Origin: Arthrobacter sp. EPSL27
GTDB lineage: Bacteria; Actinomycetota; Actinomycetes; Actinomycetales; Micrococcaceae
Direction: 5' to 3'
Length of the DNA stretch: 64,000 bases
NCBI RefSeq assembly: GCF_001512305.1
Contig: NZ_LNUT01000003.1
Span: forward strand, 436,109 to 500,108
The notes beneath the pieces were generated by a model, which worked only from the letters and a program-made list of their open reading frames with translations, made no database searches and was not told the origin of the DNA. This document shows, one piece after another, positions 52,445 through 61,148 of this stretch. Within the stretch, counting starts at the first letter, position 1. Every line of letters begins with the position of its first letter. A program made the position numbers and the translations under genes.

Positions 52445-52892
52445 CCCGCAGGACAGCCAGGCAATTGACGCGCAGGACGGCCAGGAACGGGGCAGCGCCG
52501 TCATCGAGTTCACGTTCCTGTCCCTGCTGCTGATGGTGCCGCTGGTCTACTTCATCATCACGATGGGCCAGCTCCAGGGCGGTTCCTTCGCGGTGGTCGG
52601 CGCCGCCGACCAGGCCGCCAAAGTCTTTGTGGCCCAAGCCGACGCCGCAGGCGGGCAGGCGGCCGCCGAGCAGGCAGTGCTCCTGGCGCTCGCCGACCAC
52701 GGGCACGACGCCGCCAACGCCCGGATCGAGACCAGCTGCGCGCCCGCGGACTGCATGGCCCCCGGATCAGCCGTGACCGTCACCGTCAGCCTCACCGTGC
52801 CGTTGCCCTTCGTGCCGTTCCACGAGACCCTCGGCCTGAACGCCGGCCAGCTCAGTGCCTCCGCCACCCAGCTCGTGGGCCGCTTCCGATGA
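52425..52892 (+). CDS. TadE/TadF-like pilus protein
   Basis: A protein of 155 residues with a polar N-terminus, the ERGSAVIEFTFLSLLLMVPL segment (E five residues into the hydrophobic stretch, as in type IV pilin-like proteins) and one span. The C-terminal domain has two cysteines spaced CAPADC that could form a disulfide outside the cell. ATG 52425 lies within the end of the preceding gene. Its stop overlaps the next ATG by four bases. Confidence 0.82.
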   Translation: MLPSSLDPQDSQAIDAQDGQERGSAVIEFTFLSLLLMVPLVYFIITMGQLQGGSFAVVGAADQAAKVFVAQADAAGGQAAAEQAVLLALADHGHDAANARIETSCAPADCMAPGSAVTVTVSLTVPLPFVPFHETLGLNAGQLSASATQLVGRFR

Positions 52893-53359
52893 CGGCAGCC
52901 AGACGGCGGGGGACCGCCGCGGCGCAGGGTGGCGACGACGGGCAGCTGATGGTGATGATCATCGGCTTTGTGCTGCTCGCCCTCTTACTGGCCACAGTGG
53001 TCACCGCCGCCTCCAGCGTCTACATCGAGCACAAGAAGCTGCTGTCGCTGGCCGACGGCGCCTCGGTGGCTGCCGCGGACAGCTTCACCCTCGGCCAGCT
53101 GGAAACCGGCGGCGGGAGCCCTACCGCCATCCTCACCGGCGCCCGCGTGCAGAGCGCCGCCGCCGACTTCCTCGACCGCACCGGCGCATCCGCCCGGTTC
53201 AGCGGCCTCAGCGTCGGACCGGGGACGGGCAGCCCGGACGGGTCCACCGCCGTCGTGGTGCTCAGCGCCGCCGTCCACCCGCCCGTGGTCAACTTCCTGG
53301 TCCCCGACGGCATCAGGATCGAGGCGAGTTCGACGGCGCGTTCCCGGCTGACGCGCTGA
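52889..53359 (+). CDS. TadG-like pilus assembly protein
   Basis: A protein of 156 residues: a basic N-terminus with GGDDGQLMVMIIGFVLLALL, one span, then IEHKKLLSLADGASVAAADS. This is the conserved Tad-E/G motif (helix with L-x-x-A-D-x-A-A-x-A-A) found in TadG-type proteins. The short length lacks the von Willebrand domain of Gram-negative TadG. It is the last gene of the locus; prfB follows 66 bases later with its own leaderless-type promoter. Confidence 0.8.
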   Translation: MTAARRRGTAAAQGGDDGQLMVMIIGFVLLALLLATVVTAASSVYIEHKKLLSLADGASVAAADSFTLGQLETGGGSPTAILTGARVQSAAADFLDRTGASARFSGLSVGPGTGSPDGSTAVVVLSAAVHPPVVNFLVPDGIRIEASSTARSRLTR

Positions 53360-53410
53360 CCCCGCACCCGGCCGCCCGGCAGCCAGTCCGGGCGGCCCGC
53401 GCGGATAGCG

Positions 53411-53416
53411 TAGGCT
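53411..53416 (+). promoter_or_regulatory. -10 element for leaderless prfB
   Basis: TAGGCT ends ten bases before the prfB ATG. The leader has no ribosome site, which fits a leaderless or nearly leaderless message. This is an inference from spacing. Confidence 0.45.
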
Positions 53417-53425
53417 TAAAAAACC

Positions 53426-54541
53426 ATGGCAAATATCGATTTTCCCGCAGAAATCCGCGCCCTGCGCGCCACCTACGCCTCCATCGAGAACGTTTCGAAC
53501 GTTGAGGCGCTGAAGGAAGACATCGCCGAGCTCAGCGAGCGGGCCGGCGAACCCAATCTGTGGGACGACCCCGCCGCGGCGCAGGTCATCACCTCCAAGC
53601 TCTCGCACAAGCAGTCCGAGCTGGAGCGGCTGAACAAGCTCGCCGCCCGGATCGACGACCTGGAAGTCCTGGTGGAGCTGGGCCAGGACGAGGACGACGC
53701 CGACTCCATGGGGGAGGCCGCCGCGGAGCTGGAATCGATCCGCAACGCGCTGAAGGACCTCGAAGTCGTGACGCTCCTGTCCGGCGAGTTCGACGAGCGG
53801 GAGGCCGTGGTCACCATCCGCGCCGGCGCCGGCGGCGTGGACGCCGCGGACTTCGCCGAGATGCTGATGCGGATGTACCTGCGCTGGGCCGAACGCCACG
53901 GGTACCCGACCACCATCATGGACACGTCCTACGCCGAGGAGGCCGGGCTGAAGTCCGCCACCTTCGAGGTGAAGGCCCCGTACGCCTACGGCACGCTCAG
54001 CGTCGAGGCCGGCACCCACCGTCTGGTCCGGATCAGCCCCTTCGACAACCAGGGCCGCCGCCAGACCTCCTTTGCCGCCGTCGAAGTCATTCCGCTGATC
54101 GAGCAGACGGACTCCATCGACATCCCGGACAACGAGATCCGCGTCGACGTCTTCCGGTCCTCCGGCCCGGGCGGCCAGTCCGTGAACACCACGGACTCCG
54201 CCGTGCGGCTGACCCACATCCCCACCGGCACCGTTGTGTCCATGCAGAACGAGAAGTCCCAGCTGCAGAACCGGGCGGCCGCCCTGCGCGTGCTGCAGTC
54301 CCGCCTCCTGCTGCTGAAGAAGGAGCAGGAGGACGCCGAGAAGAAGGCGTTCGCCGGCGACGTGAAGGCCTCCTGGGGTGACCAGATGCGCTCCTACGTC
54401 CTGAACCCGTACCAGATGGTCAAGGACCTCCGCACGGAGCACGAGGTCGGCAACACCTCGGCCGTGTTCGACGGCGAGATCGACGACTTCATCGACGCGG
54501 GGATCCGCTGGCGGACCGACAACCGCAACGCGGAGAAGTAA
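53426..54541 (+). CDS. prfB: Peptide chain release factor 2
   Basis: A protein of 371 residues that ends translation at UGA and UAA. The SPF tripeptide that reads the stop codon is at residues 204-206 ([14 protein letters not shown]), and the GGQ motif that triggers hydrolysis is at 249-251 in [16 protein letters not shown]. The N-terminal coiled coil is intact. The frame runs from ATG without the in-frame UGA and programmed +1 shift found in E. coli prfB, so autoregulation by frameshifting is absent here. No ribosome-binding site is visible, and a TAGGCT lies ten bases upstream. Confidence 0.96.
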   Translation: MANIDFPAEIRALRATYASIENVSNVEALKEDIAELSERAGEPNLWDDPAAAQVITSKLSHKQSELERLNKLAARIDDLEVLVELGQDEDDADSMGEAAAELESIRNALKDLEVVTLLSGEFDEREAVVTIRAGAGGVDAADFAEMLMRMYLRWAERHGYPTTIMDTSYAEEAGLKSATFEVKAPYAYGTLSVEAGTHRLVRISPFDNQGRRQTSFAAVEVIPLIEQTDSIDIPDNEIRVDVFRSSGPGGQSVNTTDSAVRLTHIPTGTVVSMQNEKSQLQNRAAALRVLQSRLLLLKKEQEDAEKKAFAGDVKASWGDQMRSYVLNPYQMVKDLRTEHEVGNTSAVFDGEIDDFIDAGIRWRTDNRNAEK

Positions 54542-54631
54542 ACACCCTCCGCCTCTTGCGCCACACCAGTACCTCGGGTCTAATCCTGCGACACGCCCCC
54601 GCGGGCGGGCCGATCCGCCGTTACCCGTGCG

Positions 54632-54637
54632 TATAGT
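54632..54637 (+). promoter_or_regulatory. Possible ftsE -10 element
   Basis: TATAGT lies about 97 bases before the ftsE ATG in the 192-base gap after prfB. The gap is otherwise unremarkable and no clear prfB terminator is seen. Confidence 0.4.
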
Positions 54638-54733
54638 CGAGAAGCCGGAGCTCTACTTCCCCCACTAGAAAGCCCGCGCGCCGGCAGCAGCACTGGTCCG
54701 TTCCCGACCACGTCCTGCAGGGTATTTAGGGCC

Positions 54734-55540
54734 ATGATCCGTTTCGAAAATGTCACCAAGGTCTATGACCAGAAGGCGCGTCCGGCGCTGGATTCGATCA
54801 ACCTTGAGATTGACCGCGGCGAATTCGCCTTCCTTGTCGGGGCCTCCGGATCCGGCAAGTCCACGTTTCTCCGCCTCGTCCTGAAAGAGGACCGGGCCTC
54901 CTCGGGCGCCGTCTATGTCGCCGGCCAGAACGTGGCCAACATCTCCAGCTGGCGCGTGCCCCGCCTCCGCCGCGGGATCGGCGTCGTGTTCCAGGATTTC
55001 CGCCTGCTGCCGCAGAAAACCGTGTTCGCCAATGTCGCCTTCGCCATGCAGGTCATCGGCAAGAGCCGCAGCGTCATCCGCGACACCGTCCCCGAGGTCC
55101 TCAAGACCGTGGGCCTCGAGGGCAAGGAAAACCGCCTTCCGCACGAACTGTCCGGCGGCGAGCAGCAGCGCGTGGCGATCGCCCGCGCCGTCGTCAACCG
55201 ACCAGGTATCCTCCTCGCGGATGAGCCCACCGGAAACCTGGACCCCACCACCTCCATGGGCATCATGGGGGTCCTGGACAAGATCAACCAGAACGGCACC
55301 ACTGTGGTCATGGCCACGCACGACGACGACATCGTCAACGAGATGCGCAAACGGGTCGTCGAACTCCGCAACGGCGTCATCATCCGCGACGAGGCCAAGG
55401 CCCTGTACACCTCCATGATTCCGGTGGTGGGCGCCTCGCGCCGGCTGCGCGATGCCAGCGGTCGTGAACCGGAGCCAGCTGCGGCCACCCGCAGCGAGGC
55501 CCGCGCCGAAGCGCGCGCCGCAGGGGAGGCCCAGCTGTGA
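54734..55540 (+). CDS. ftsE: Cell division ATP-binding protein FtsE
   Basis: A protein of 268 residues, the ATPase of the FtsEX complex, which couples divisome activity to peptidoglycan hydrolysis. Walker A is [15 protein letters not shown] (residues 35-49), the signature is [16 protein letters not shown] and Walker [14 protein letters not shown]. The core (about 1-228) is canonical, and the last ~40 residues are an alanine/arginine/glutamate-rich tail not found in E. coli FtsE. The GTG of ftsX overlaps its stop. Confidence 0.95.
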   Translation: MIRFENVTKVYDQKARPALDSINLEIDRGEFAFLVGASGSGKSTFLRLVLKEDRASSGAVYVAGQNVANISSWRVPRLRRGIGVVFQDFRLLPQKTVFANVAFAMQVIGKSRSVIRDTVPEVLKTVGLEGKENRLPHELSGGEQQRVAIARAVVNRPGILLADEPTGNLDPTTSMGIMGVLDKINQNGTTVVMATHDDDIVNEMRKRVVELRNGVIIRDEAKALYTSMIPVVGASRRLRDASGREPEPAAATRSEARAEARAAGEAQL

Positions 55541-56451
55541 GGCTCCAGTTTGTCCTCGCCGAGATCGCCAGTGGTCTCCGCCGGAACCTTTCCATGGTGG
55601 TTTCGGTCATCCTGGTGACGTTCGTGTCCCTGACGTTCGTCGGCGCCGCCGGCATGCTGCAGCTGCAGATCAACCAGATGAAGGGCTACTGGTACGACAA
55701 GGTCCAGGTCGCCATCTTCCTCTGCAGTGACGGCTCGACGGCGGCCGGCTGCGCCACCGGGCCTGCCACCCCGGAGCAGCAGGAGAACCTCGGCAAGCTC
55801 CTCGAGTCACCCGCCGTGGCCCAGTACGTCAACGACTTCCAGTTCGAGTCCAAGGACGACGCGTACAAGCACTTCAAGGAACAGTTCTCCAATTCCCCGA
55901 TTGTCGACTCGGTGACTCCGGACCAGCTCCCGGCCTCCTTCCGGATCAACATGAAGGACCCGGAGAAGTACCAGATCATCAGCGAGACCTTCTCCTCGCA
56001 GGCCGGTGTGGAAACCGTGATCGACCAGCGCCAGCTGCTGGAGCGGCTCTTTTCGGTCATGAATGCCGCCTCCCTGGTGGCGGTCAGCGTCGCAGGCGTG
56101 ATGATCGTCTGCGCTATCCTGCTGATCGCCACCACCATCCGGCTCTCGGCATTCAGCCGGCGCCGGGAAACCGGGATCATGCGCCTGGTGGGCGCCTCGA
56201 AAATGGTGATCCAGCTGCCGTTCATCCTCGAGGGCGTCATTGCGGCCGTGATCGGCGCCGGGCTGGCCTCGGCAACGCTGTGGGCCGTGGCGCACTTCTT
56301 CCTCGGCGGGTACCTGTCGCAGCAGTATCCGGACACTGCCTTCATCTCCGCAGGTCAGACGCTGATCCTGGCGCCGGCACTGATCGGACTCGGGGTTCTT
56401 CTTGCCGGGGTATCATCACTCCTGACCCTGCGTCGATACTTGAAGGTCTAG
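55537..56451 (+). CDS. ftsX: Cell division membrane protein FtsX
   Basis: A protein of 304 residues with four spans: near the N-terminus ([20 protein letters not shown]), then a ~120-residue outer domain ([12 protein letters not shown] through [11 protein letters not shown]) that in other bacteria contacts a hydrolase activator. Three spans form the C-terminal half ([20 protein letters not shown], and the segments before and after [16 protein letters not shown]). [16 protein letters not shown] is the conserved cytoplasmic loop. The immediate neighbour is an M23 peptidase with a coiled coil, its likely partner. Confidence 0.95.
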   Translation: MRLQFVLAEIASGLRRNLSMVVSVILVTFVSLTFVGAAGMLQLQINQMKGYWYDKVQVAIFLCSDGSTAAGCATGPATPEQQENLGKLLESPAVAQYVNDFQFESKDDAYKHFKEQFSNSPIVDSVTPDQLPASFRINMKDPEKYQIISETFSSQAGVETVIDQRQLLERLFSVMNAASLVAVSVAGVMIVCAILLIATTIRLSAFSRRRETGIMRLVGASKMVIQLPFILEGVIAAVIGAGLASATLWAVAHFFLGGYLSQQYPDTAFISAGQTLILAPALIGLGVLLAGVSSLLTLRRYLKV

Positions 56452-56476
56452 CGTGCGCTACGAAAAAGGAATGCCC

Positions 56477-57898
56477 ATGACACCGAGTCCCGGACTCGCC
56501 CCGCAGCCGGATCCGGCCCGGCTCCGGCTGGCCGGCCGCCGCAGCCGTGTGGTCAGTGCCGCGCTGGCCCTGGTCCTGGCCGCCAGCATGGGCGCATCTG
56601 CCCCGGTGGCATCCGCCGACACCCTTGAGGACCAGCAGGCCGCGCTCCGGGACGAGGCGGCGAAGGTCCAGCATTCCCTCGAGTTCGTGGATTCCCGGAT
56701 CGCCCAGGCAGCCTCCGACCTGGTGGTGTACCAGGGCCAGCTGCCCGGTGCGCAGCAGGCCCTGCTGGAAGCCCAGGGCCGCGTGGCCAGCGCGGTCAAG
56801 GAGTCCGAAGCCCTCGCGGCGCGGGTGGACCTGGCCCAGCAGAGCAAGGCCAAACTCACCCAGCAGCTAGAGACCGACAAGCAGAAAATCGCCGACACCA
56901 AGAAGCTGATCGGGCAGATCGCCACCCAGGCCTACAAGTCCGGCGGTGTGCCTTCCAACCTCTCGCTGTTCTTCGGGTCCAACAACAGCGGCAGCCTCAC
57001 GGACACCATTGACCTGGCCGACCAGGCGATGCGCAGCCAGAACGCCGCGATGGACAAACTGACCCAGCAGAACGCCACCAACGTGAACTCCCAGGCCCGG
57101 CTTGAGGCTGTGGAAGCGGAGATCAAGGACCTCAAGGCCAAGGCCGACGCCGCCCTGGCGCGGGAACAGGCCGCCCGCGACGAGGCGGAGTCCAAAAAGG
57201 CGCAGGTGGACAAGCTCATCGCCGACACCACCCGCCTTGACGCCGAACTCCAGGCCGCCAAGCCCGGAATCCAGAGCCAGCTGGCGCAGGTGAAGGCCCA
57301 GCAGGACGCCGTCGCGGCGGAAATCGCCGAACGCGACCGCAAGCTGCGCGAGGCCTGGGAAGCCGAGCAGCGCCGGATAGCCGAAGCAGCCGCTGCCGCA
57401 GCCGCGGCTGCCGCCCGTGCCCAGGGCCAGGTCAAGCCCCCGGCGCCTTACGTCCCCGCCCCGCCGGGACCGCCGTCCGCGTTCGGGCTGCGGCACCCCT
57501 TCAACGGTGTCCGGATCAGCTCGGGCTTCGGATGGCGCGCCACGCCGCCGGGAACCATCGACTTCTACGGCCAGGGCGGCTACATGCACACCGGCATCGA
57601 CTTTGCCGCGGCCTGCGGCACGCCCGTCTACGCCGCGGCGGCCGGCAAAGTCTTCTCCGCCGGCTGGGCCAACGACGGCGGCGGCAACAACGTGAAGATC
57701 TCCCACGGCGTGGTGCAGGGCAACTCCCTGACAACGGTCTACTACCACAACACCAGCGTGACGGTATCGCCCGGCCAGCAGGTCAGCCAGGGCCAGCTGA
57801 TCGCCTACTCGGGAACCACCGGCAACTCGACCGGCTGCCACTCACACTTCGAGACCTGGCTCAACGGCCGGGCCGTCGACCCGATGGGCCTGCTCTAA
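56477..57898 (+). CDS. M23 peptidase with coiled coil, probable FtsEX partner
   Basis: A protein of 473 residues. A signal peptide (AALALVLAASMGASAPVASA) is followed by a long coiled coil (about 50-290, rich in A/E/Q/K), a short proline linker and a LytM/M23 domain (about 340-470). The zinc ligands are visible as HTGIDFAAACG (H-x-x-x-D) and GCHSHFETW (H-x-H). This is the EnvC-like arrangement, in which the coiled coil docks to FtsX and the M23 part cleaves or activates cleavage of cross-links. Its closeness to ftsX (25 bases) supports this. ATG 56477 is chosen because AAAGGA is six bases upstream; ATG 56471 is too close to it. Both histidine motifs suggest catalytic activity, unlike some degenerate EnvC proteins. 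Confidence 0.9.
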   Translation: MTPSPGLAPQPDPARLRLAGRRSRVVSAALALVLAASMGASAPVASADTLEDQQAALRDEAAKVQHSLEFVDSRIAQAASDLVVYQGQLPGAQQALLEAQGRVASAVKESEALAARVDLAQQSKAKLTQQLETDKQKIADTKKLIGQIATQAYKSGGVPSNLSLFFGSNNSGSLTDTIDLADQAMRSQNAAMDKLTQQNATNVNSQARLEAVEAEIKDLKAKADAALAREQAARDEAESKKAQVDKLIADTTRLDAELQAAKPGIQSQLAQVKAQQDAVAAEIAERDRKLREAWEAEQRRIAEAAAAAAAAAARAQGQVKPPAPYVPAPPGPPSAFGLRHPFNGVRISSGFGWRATPPGTIDFYGQGGYMHTGIDFAAACGTPVYAAAAGKVFSAGWANDGGGNNVKISHGVVQGNSLTTVYYHNTSVTVSPGQQVSQGQLIAYSGTTGNSTGCHSHFETWLNGRAVDPMGLL

Positions 57899-57937
57899 AC
57901 TGGAACAGACCCGATCCAACGACTGAGGAGTTCTACC

Positions 57938-58408
57938 GTGCCGAAAGAAAGTGGCCGGAAAGTGGTGGCCACCAACCGCAAGGCCCGGCATGACTACCAC
58001 ATTCTCGACACCTACGAGGCCGGCATCGCGCTTATGGGGACGGAAGTAAAGTCCCTCCGCGAGGGCCACGCCTCCATGGTGGACGGCTTCTGCACCTTCT
58101 ACAACGACGAGCTGTGGATGGAGGGCATCCACATTCCCGAGTACCACCAGGGAAGCTGGACCAACCACGCCGCCCGCCGCCGTCGGAAGCTGCTGCTGCA
58201 CCGCGAGGAGCTCACCAAAATCTCGCACAAAATCCGCGAGTCAGGCTTCACCATCGTCCCGCTCCAGCTGTACTTCGTGGACGGCCGGGCCAAGGTGGAG
58301 ATCGGCGTCGCCCGCGGCAAGAAGGAATACGACAAGCGGCAGACCCTGCGCGAGCAGCAGGACAAGCGCGAGGCGCTGCGTGTCATGCGGGAGCGGAACC
58401 GGCGCTGA
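57938..58408 (+). CDS. smpB: SsrA-binding protein SmpB
   Basis: A protein of 156 residues that delivers tmRNA to stalled ribosomes. The barrel contains NRKARHDYHILDTYEAGIAL and GTEVKSLREGHASMVDGF, and the basic C-terminal tail KKEYDKRQTLREQQDKREAL is the segment that enters the mRNA channel. GTG 57938 is preceded by GAGGAG. Its partner ssrA lies 120 bases downstream on the same strand. Confidence 0.96.
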   Translation: MPKESGRKVVATNRKARHDYHILDTYEAGIALMGTEVKSLREGHASMVDGFCTFYNDELWMEGIHIPEYHQGSWTNHAARRRRKLLLHREELTKISHKIRESGFTIVPLQLYFVDGRAKVEIGVARGKKEYDKRQTLREQQDKREALRVMRERNRR

Positions 58409-58430
58409 CGAACCGCCGGAGGGGCCGGGA

Positions 58431-58458
58431 ATGAATCCGGAGTGCCTTGCGTTATAAT
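58431..58458 (+). promoter_or_regulatory. ssrA promoter
   Basis: A perfect TATAAT at 58453-58458 follows ATGAAT at 58431-58436 with a 16-base spacer, so the -35 is imperfect. The predicted start is about 60 bases before the mature tmRNA 5' end. Confidence 0.7.
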
Positions 58459-58528
58459 TGGTAGTCCGGGAAGGATCCGCAGGATCCGGACTGGACTGAA
58501 GTTAGATAGTTAGTTGATAACAAAATAC

Positions 58529-58897
58529 GGGGATGATCGGTTTCGACGATGTTAGTCGCGACAGGTGAAGCGGGCCGAGGATGCAGAATTATCTCGTAAA
58601 CGCTGTCTGCAAACCAATAAGTGCCGAATCAAAACGCACTGACTTCGCTCTTGCTGCCTAAGCAGTAAGACAGTCCGTCAGCCCGAGGTTGCTATTGCCC
58701 CGGATCCTGGCGTCATTTAGATAGCCACTGCTGTTTACCCCCGTCACCGGGGTGAACGGGACTCTTAGGTGACTGGGCCCGGATCGGCCAGCTGTTTGCA
58801 GCATGGCCGGGGCCGAGAAAATCCGACGCAAACTGCGCCCGGAGAAGCCCTGACAACACGACATCGGACGGGGGTTCAATTCCCCCCATCTCCACCA
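58529..58897 (+). ncRNA. ssrA: Transfer-messenger RNA (tmRNA)
   Basis: The 5' end GGGGATGATCGG and the 3' end CATCTCCACCA form the tRNA-like acceptor stem, with CCA encoded at 58895-58897. The T-arm sequence GGGGGTTCAATTCCCCCC precedes it. The tag reading frame at 58623-58661 encodes AESKRTDFALAA and then TAA; the resume codon is GCC. The tag ends in the LAA degradation signal seen by ClpXP. Length (369 bases) and position after smpB are as expected. A hairpin terminator follows at 58939. Confidence 0.96.
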
Positions 58898-58938
58898 TCG
58901 GAACACTGGAAACGGTGGTCCACCCCGTAGAGCACAGA

Positions 58939-58977
58939 AGAAAGGCCGGAAGCATCAGCTTCCGGCCTTTCTGCTGT
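58939..58977 (+). terminator. Terminator of ssrA
   Basis: A perfect 15-bp stem (58939-58953 with 58958-58972; arm AGAAAGGCCGGAAGC, loop ATCA) ends in GCCTTTCT. Its right arm supplies most of the T residues. Confidence 0.85.
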
Positions 58978-59023
58978 GCCGGGGCGGCTACAGGTGCCGG
59001 GGCAGCTGCCCGGGCGGCGGTTG

Positions 59024-59167
59024 CTAGTGCGTCCCGCGCTTCTTGATGTGGGCAACCGGGTCCGCATGCGTCTCCGCGATGTTCTTGGACTTCTTCTCGG
59101 CGCGTTTTTCCTTGATGGTTTTGACCGGCTTCTTAACCGAGCTCCGGTGCGGCGTTTTGTCAGGCAT
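59024..59167 (-). CDS. Small lysine-rich protein, unknown function
   Basis: A 47-residue frame, ATG 59167 with GAGGGAG nine bases upstream. It begins MPDKTPHRSSVKKPVKTIKE and ends ADPVAHIKKRGTH, with about a quarter lysine/arginine and a charged central helix (KEKRAEKKSKNIAE). I recognise no domain; it could bind nucleic acid. The good ribosome site, the AT-leaning lysine codons and the lack of any better frame on either strand support it as real. It lies between ssrA and the CxxC protein gene and is convergent with ssrA. Confidence 0.6.
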   Translation of the reverse strand: MPDKTPHRSSVKKPVKTIKEKRAEKKSKNIAETHADPVAHIKKRGTH

Positions 59168-59214
59168 GGTGGGCGCTCCCTCACAGGGGGCCGGGGTGGC
59201 CCCGTGATATTAAG

Positions 59215-59586
59215 TTACGCCTCGGGCACCGCAACGTCCACGATGCCGACGAACCGGCTGCCTACCCCCTCGTACTCGCTGCGGACCAGTCCGGCACGCA
59301 CGGCGGGAACGTCATACGGGGCGTGGTGCGCGCAGCACACGTAGGTAAAATCCGGCCACCATTTCTTCGGCCGGGCCGTCTCGGAGAAGCCGCAGACCGC
59401 GCAGGTCAGCTGGACCCAGACCGGGCGCTTGCCCGTCCGGTTGGCTTTGGACTGCACCAGCCAGGCCGGCGGGTTGTCGAGGAGTTCGCCGAGTTCGGTG
59501 TCGCTCAGGCGGGACGGGATACCGTGACGGTGCGCCATTTCCAGAGGAATGTCGAGGATCTGGGCTGCTTCACGTCGGGTAACCAT
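59215..59586 (-). CDS. Conserved hypothetical protein with CxxC motif
   Basis: A protein of 123 residues. Residues 1-45 look like a small helical DNA- or protein-binding part (MVTRREAAQILDIPLEMAHR and SRLSDTELGELLDNPPAWLV). A central segment holds LTCAVCGFSETARPKKWW and YVCCAHHAPYDVP, that is, C-x-x-C followed about 20 residues later by C-C-x-H-H. This could bind zinc. The name of the family is not known to me. It is upstream of the 47-residue gene on the same strand with a 47-base gap. Confidence 0.6.
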   Translation of the reverse strand: MVTRREAAQILDIPLEMAHRHGIPSRLSDTELGELLDNPPAWLVQSKANRTGKRPVWVQLTCAVCGFSETARPKKWWPDFTYVCCAHHAPYDVPAVRAGLVRSEYEGVGSRFVGIVDVAVPEA

Positions 59587-59647
59587 CCTTCAACGATACG
59601 TGATGGGACGGGCTCCGATGTGCTCCCGGGCGCCGTCACCAGGCCCG

Positions 59648-60022
59648 TTACTGGCCGGTCAGGGCCAGGCCCAGGGCAGCTGCCGCCAGGCCCAGTGCCA
59701 GGTTCGCGGCGATGTTGAGGACGGCCGCGCGGTACCGGTTTTCGGCCGCCAGCCGCACCGTGGCGGTGGTCCAGGAGCTGAAGGTGGTGAGGCCGCCCGC
59801 GAGCCCGGTCGCGATTGCCGCGTGCCATTCGGGGCCGAGGCCCAGCTGGCCGGTGGCCCCCATCGCCGCGCCGATGATGAACGATCCGGCCCCGTTGACA
59901 GCCAGTGTGGCCCAGGGCCAGTGCGGATGCCGCCCAGGGTGGTGCGCAAACCAGGAGTCGACGGCGAAACGCAGCAGGGCGCCCGCGACGCCGAAAACGC
60001 CCACCAGCAGCGGCGTGATCAT
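59648..60022 (-). CDS. crcB: Fluoride channel CrcB/FluC, subunit 1
   Basis: A protein of 124 residues with four spans. It shows GVAGALLRFAVD near the N-terminus, WATLAVNGAGSFIIGAAMG with the conserved N-x-x-G-S-F, and AGGLTTFSSWTTATVRL, the T-T-F-S region that lines the fluoride pore. Fluc channels are dual-topology dimers; two adjacent genes usually encode subunits of opposite orientation. ATG 60022 overlaps the stop of the upstream crcB gene (ATGA), so they are made together. Confidence 0.92.
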   Translation of the reverse strand: MITPLLVGVFGVAGALLRFAVDSWFAHHPGRHPHWPWATLAVNGAGSFIIGAAMGATGQLGLGPEWHAAIATGLAGGLTTFSSWTTATVRLAAENRYRAAVLNIAANLALGLAAAALGLALTGQ

Positions 60023-60432
60023 GGTGCACCGCCGCCCAGGTCGGCCAGCGCCTTGCCGGTTTTCCACCCGGCAGCCGCCGCCCCAAGCCCCAGGACCAGG
60101 GAAAGCAGCAGGTAGGCCACCCAGTTGGCATGGAGGCCGGTGCGGTACAGCTGGTCGATCGCGTACACCACCGCTGAGAAGGTGGTGAACGACCCCAGCA
60201 GCCCCGGCCCCAGCCCTGCCCGCAGCCAGAAGGCGGTCTTCGGCCGCGCGATCCAGACGGTGGTGAGCGCCGCGAGGACAAAACTTCCGGCGACGTTGAT
60301 TCCCAGGGTGGTCCAGGGGATGGATCCCGCCGTTTCAGGGAAGAGCACGCCGGCGCCGTAGCGCAGTTCCGTTCCGACGAGGCCGCCGACGGCGACTGCC
60401 GTCCACGCCCGCCAGCCGTTAGCTGTGCTCAA
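60019..60432 (-). CDS. crcB: Fluoride channel CrcB/FluC, subunit 2
   Basis: A protein of about 137 residues with GGLVGTELRYGAGVLFP, TTLGINVAGSFVLAALTTVW and GLLGSFTTFSAVVYAIDQ in the CrcB order. I placed the start at TTG 60432, just inside the end of mntR (14-base overlap), because the frame upstream is not conserved; no ribosome site is clear, so the exact start is uncertain. It is probably translated by coupling to mntR. With the next gene it likely forms an antiparallel heterodimer. Confidence 0.85.
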   Translation of the reverse strand: MSTANGWRAWTAVAVGGLVGTELRYGAGVLFPETAGSIPWTTLGINVAGSFVLAALTTVWIARPKTAFWLRAGLGPGLLGSFTTFSAVVYAIDQLYRTGLHANWVAYLLLSLVLGLGAAAAGWKTGKALADLGGGAP

Positions 60433-61132
60433 GGCTGCAGCCCGGATGGGCCGCTGCGCTGTGGACCCACAGGGCGGCCGCGACCTCCTCGGCCAGGTCG
60501 AACTCGCGACCGGACCCGCCGGAGCCGATGCGCACCACGAGGGCGCCGCCAAAAGGTTTGCGGCCCAGAACCTCAACGTCGTCGTCGAGGGCGATCTCCT
60601 CGGCGGAGAGGTAGCGCAGCAGCTCGGGGTTGTCGTCGCTGATCCGGGTGATGAGGCCGGTGTGGCCGTCGTCGAGTTCGCTCATCCGGTGGGCCGCCGG
60701 CATGTGCACGGAACCGTCCGCGGCCGGGATCGGGTCACCGTGCGGATCCCGCACCGGGTTGCCGAGCTTGGCTGCCATCCGGTCGATAAACGTGTCGGAG
60801 ACGGCGTGTTCCAGCAGCTCGGCTTCGTCGTGGACCTCGTCCCAGCGGTACCCGAGTTCGCGGACGAGGAACGTTTCAATGAGCCGGTGCCGCCGGACCA
60901 TGGACAGGGCCAGCCGCACGCCGTCGGCCGTGAGGGTGATGGCGCTGTACGGCTGGTGGTCCACCAGGCCCTGGTCCTTGAGCTTCCGGACCATCTCGGA
61001 GACCGAGGAGTTCGCAACGCCGAGGCGCTGGGCCAGCTGCGTGGAGGTGATGGGCTTGTCCTGCCACTCCGTGAAGGAGTAGATGACCTTGACGTAGTCC
61101 TCGATCGAGGAGGAGGGCGGGCTGGTCTTCAC
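60419..61132 (-). CDS. mntR: Manganese-type DtxR/MntR family regulator
   Basis: A protein of 237 residues with an N-terminal winged helix (ITSTQLAQRLGVANSSVSEM, about 28-47), a dimerisation/metal domain and a C-terminal SH3-like domain. The metal-site segment reads VHDEAELLEHAVSD: Glu105, Glu108, His109, with Asp12 (SSIEDYVKVIY) and His82. In iron-sensing IdeR/DtxR the position of Glu105 is cysteine and that of Asp12 methionine; the residues here match B. subtilis MntR, so manganese sensing is likely. GTG 61132 lies 16 bases after mntH, its probable target. Confidence 0.88.
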   Translation of the reverse strand: MKTSPPSSSIEDYVKVIYSFTEWQDKPITSTQLAQRLGVANSSVSEMVRKLKDQGLVDHQPYSAITLTADGVRLALSMVRRHRLIETFLVRELGYRWDEVHDEAELLEHAVSDTFIDRMAAKLGNPVRDPHGDPIPAADGSVHMPAAHRMSELDDGHTGLITRISDDNPELLRYLSAEEIALDDDVEVLGRKPFGGALVVRIGSGGSGREFDLAEEVAAALWVHSAAAHPGCSLEHS

Positions 61133-61148
61133 AGCGTCCAGCCTACCG

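Noticed and set aside
58876..59184. 102-codon arginine-rich frame opposite the ssrA end
   Set aside because: It overlaps tmRNA and its terminator; the 47-residue frame in another phase has the ribosome site.
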